A DNA stretch of 13,751 nt, taken from NCBI GenBank assembly GCA_965372355.1, contig CBDVBZ010000100.1:1-13751 (forward strand). The letters run 5' to 3'. The notes under the pieces were generated by a model that ran no database searches, was not told the DNA's origin, and was given only the letters and a program-made list of their open reading frames with translations. Shown here piece by piece: positions 12,033-13,751 of the stretch (positions within the stretch are counted from its first letter, which is position 1; each line of letters begins with the position of its first letter). The position numbers and the translations under genes are program-made. The DNA is from CBDVBZ01 sp965372355 (lineage in GTDB: Bacteria > Krumholzibacteriota > Krumholzibacteriia > WVZY01).

Positions 12033-13700
12033 ATGACCGCCAAAGAAACCAGCAAGCGTATGCGTCGCTCACCGGTCAGGTCCTTGCCCGCGTGGAGCCG
12101 CAAAACGCTTCTACTCCTTCTGGGTATCCTGCCCGTCGTGCTCATATACACGGCCAACCCGAACAACCGTGTCTATTCCTATCACGGTCTGAGTCACGCA
12201 TCGGTTACCTATCAAATCGCGAACAACACCATTCCACCATCTCATCCGTTCCTTGCCGGCTACCCTCTCCGCTATCATTGGGGATACCACTTGCTCGCCG
12301 CGATGTGTGGCAAGGCATTCAACATGTCGCCCTTTGTCGCGTTTGCGGCGATCAACACGCTCTCGCTACTCTTCTGCCTGGTCCTTGTTTACAGGATTTC
12401 CGCCCGGCTGGTATCCAATGGGCTCGCCAATGCTACATCTGCCTTTATTGCGCTGTATGCGGTGACATTGATCAGCCCGCGGATCATCAACGACTACGTC
12501 AGCCCCAGGTTTCAGGCGCTCGAATTCGTGGACTGGCGAGGCGTGCCGGTCTACGAGAAATTCTCGAACAGCAACGGTGTTCCTCTCGGGGTTGTCTTCT
12601 TTTTGTTGTGTGTCTATGCGCTCGTCGGTTTTTCCGAAGGCCGTTGGACTCTCCGCAACGCCCTCGTCGTGTTTGTGTCCGTTGTCGGGTGTGCGTTTTT
12701 CTACCCCCCGATGCTCCCGGGTTTGCTGGTGGGATTGGCGGCAACCTGGATTGTTCTTGTGGTCCTGAAGCAGGGAATCGTTGTTCGCGAACGCCTGTAC
12801 CGGTCTGCCCTCCTGCTGGTGAGCGGCGTCCTCGGCCTGCTGGTCGCTTTGCCATACCTGCGTTCCGTCAGCAGTGGTCTGGCGACGAGAATGGCGTTCT
12901 TCAGCCCGCCCGATATGATGTCGAATCTGCTCAACCTCGGGTTCTGTCTGCTCCCGCTCGGCGTGCTGATCTTCTGGCAACGCCGCGAGCTGCGGAAAGA
13001 GGTGCGGCGAGAGCCCCTGGTGACACTGCTCGCGATATGCCTGGCCAATGCGATCATCTACGTTGTCATTCGGCAGCCGATCGGTACGGAATACAAGTAC
13101 CTGCTCATGTCAGCGATGAGTCTCGGTATCGCCGGGGGTGTTGCAGTTGCCTCTATCAAAGAGCGCCTCGGCATGTGGCCCTACCTGGTTGTTCTGGCGG
13201 TGGGTCTGGTGAATCCTCTGTACGAGACGACGAAGAAGCTAGCGTGGCGGGCGAACGACTCGGTGATCTACGTCGAGCGCGGCAGGGACGTGCGTTTCAA
13301 GAATCGCGCGGAAGAGGAGCTATACCAATGGATCCGGGAATCCACACCGCGAGAGAGCGCATTCATCGATACGGGAAAGTTCATACCGGTATTCGGCCAG
13401 AGGGCCCTCTACGCTTCGTTTGATCGGATGAGACTGGGCGTCGAAGACGTCTACGAGTTCTTCTTTGTTGCGGACAGCGCCCAGCTCAGAAAGAGACAGA
13501 CCCTTGCCCGCAAGATCGCAGACGGCACAGCCCTGGACGCCGGTGAAAAGGCCGAGCTGCAAACCCTCGGCAGACCACTCTTCGTTGTGGACCGTCAGGG
13601 AAAGCTTCCCGGAGACCTTGCACAAGGCGAGTGGGAATTGACGTTCACGACGTCGAGCTTGCGACACAGAGTCTATCGATATGTTGGTAACGAACACTAG
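12033..13700 (+). CDS. Polytopic membrane protein, GT-C glycosyltransferase-like
   Basis: This 555-aa protein has a basic N-terminus (residues 1-24), a first helix at about 25-41, and about nine further hydrophobic segments up to residue 396. A soluble C-terminal domain of about 155 residues follows. The first extracytoplasmic loop holds HGLSHASVTYQI (51-62), then NNTIPPSHPFLAGYPLRYHW (64-83) and GYHLLAA (84-90). This resembles the loop after TM1 in GT-C-fold lipid-linked-sugar transferases and related uncharacterised membrane proteins. The soluble part has the ELYQWIRESTPRESAF pattern also seen in such proteins. Transfer of sugar from a polyprenyl-phosphate donor is possible, but no catalytic Asp/Glu is confirmed. 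In-frame starts exist at GTG 11976, ATG 11994 (AAGG 5 nt upstream), ATG 12033 (AGGGG directly adjacent) and ATG 12060. 12033 is chosen because it gives the most natural N-terminus, but the choice is uncertain. The reading frame ends at TAG 13700. Confidence 0.7.
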   Translation: MTAKETSKRMRRSPVRSLPAWSRKTLLLLLGILPVVLIYTANPNNRVYSYHGLSHASVTYQIANNTIPPSHPFLAGYPLRYHWGYHLLAAMCGKAFNMSPFVAFAAINTLSLLFCLVLVYRISARLVSNGLANATSAFIALYAVTLISPRIINDYVSPRFQALEFVDWRGVPVYEKFSNSNGVPLGVVFFLLCVYALVGFSEGRWTLRNALVVFVSVVGCAFFYPPMLPGLLVGLAATWIVLVVLKQGIVVRERLYRSALLLVSGVLGLLVALPYLRSVSSGLATRMAFFSPPDMMSNLLNLGFCLLPLGVLIFWQRRELRKEVRREPLVTLLAICLANAIIYVVIRQPIGTEYKYLLMSAMSLGIAGGVAVASIKERLGMWPYLVVLAVGLVNPLYETTKKLAWRANDSVIYVERGRDVRFKNRAEEELYQWIRESTPRESAFIDTGKFIPVFGQRALYASFDRMRLGVEDVYEFFFVADSAQLRKRQTLARKIADGTALDAGEKAELQTLGRPLFVVDRQGKLPGDLAQGEWELTFTTSSLRHRVYRYVGNEH

Positions 13701-13729
13701 GATGCGTCGAATCGCAACCGCTCGACCGT

Positions 13730-13746
13730 ATCCGGCTGCGCCGGAT
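13730..13746 (+). terminator. Perfect 7-bp hairpin after the membrane protein gene
   Basis: ATCCGGC (13730-13736) pairs with GCCGGAT (13740-13746) around a TGC loop, 30 nt past the stop codon. The window ends 5 nt later, so a following T-run cannot be seen. Confidence 0.4.
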
Positions 13747-13751
13747 GCCGA

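Noticed and set aside
12092..13423. A 443-aa plus-strand frame overlapping the membrane protein gene
   Set aside because: It is Arg/Cys-rich with no hydrophobic pattern. The overlapping frame has regular membrane helices and runs longer.

Overview
The window is bacterial chromosomal DNA of moderately high GC. It is densely coded, with several GTG starts, clear Shine-Dalgarno sites and sigma70-type promoters with 17-bp spacers. A RhlE-like DEAD-box helicase, an MtfA-type peptidase, a FecR/CHASE2 pair and a HigBA module together suggest a proteobacterium (gamma- or delta-like). That placement is an inference from gene content only. I see no tRNA, rRNA, CRISPR array, insertion sequence or phage gene.

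Layout. (1) 1-525: a small Tat-type lipoprotein whose mature part carries three GHxH motifs at an exact 29-residue period. (2) 606-3082: an apparent operon with its own promoter and hairpin-rich leader. It encodes a stand-alone double-CDGSH iron-sulfur protein, a second double-CDGSH module fused to a glutamate-synthase-type FMN/3Fe-4S domain, and a VOC-fold protein. The first gene and the N-terminus of the second are a tandem duplication (about 71% identical, no gaps). (3) 3079-4299, minus strand: DEAD-box RNA helicase, convergent with the VOC gene; the two stop codons share one CTAG. (4) 4694-7497: a FecR-domain secreted protein overlapping by 4 nt a CHASE2-SpoIIE membrane phosphatase, probably an envelope sensor feeding a partner-switching cascade. 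(5) 7671-9119: sodium/solute symporter, convergent with (6) 9129-10025, minus strand: an MtfA-like zinc peptidase with an unusual insertion just before HEXXH. (7) 10129-10896: an inositol-monophosphatase-family protein lacking a conserved metal-binding Asp. (8) 10920-11565: a higBA toxin-antitoxin operon with a near-perfect 31-bp palindrome over its promoter and a probably leaderless toxin mRNA. (9) 11566-12032: an intergenic stretch with a strong promoter followed at once by a long rod-like hairpin ending in a T-rich run, a candidate small RNA or attenuator. (10) 12033-13700: a polytopic membrane protein resembling GT-C glycosyltransferases.

The parts most worth following up are the CDGSH/glutamate-synthase duplication-fusion, the structured RNA candidate near 11745-11840, the leaderless higBA promoter/operator, the phosphatase with a substituted metal ligand, and the GHxH-repeat lipoprotein. 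No multi-gene system that is clearly new to biology could be shown from sequence alone.
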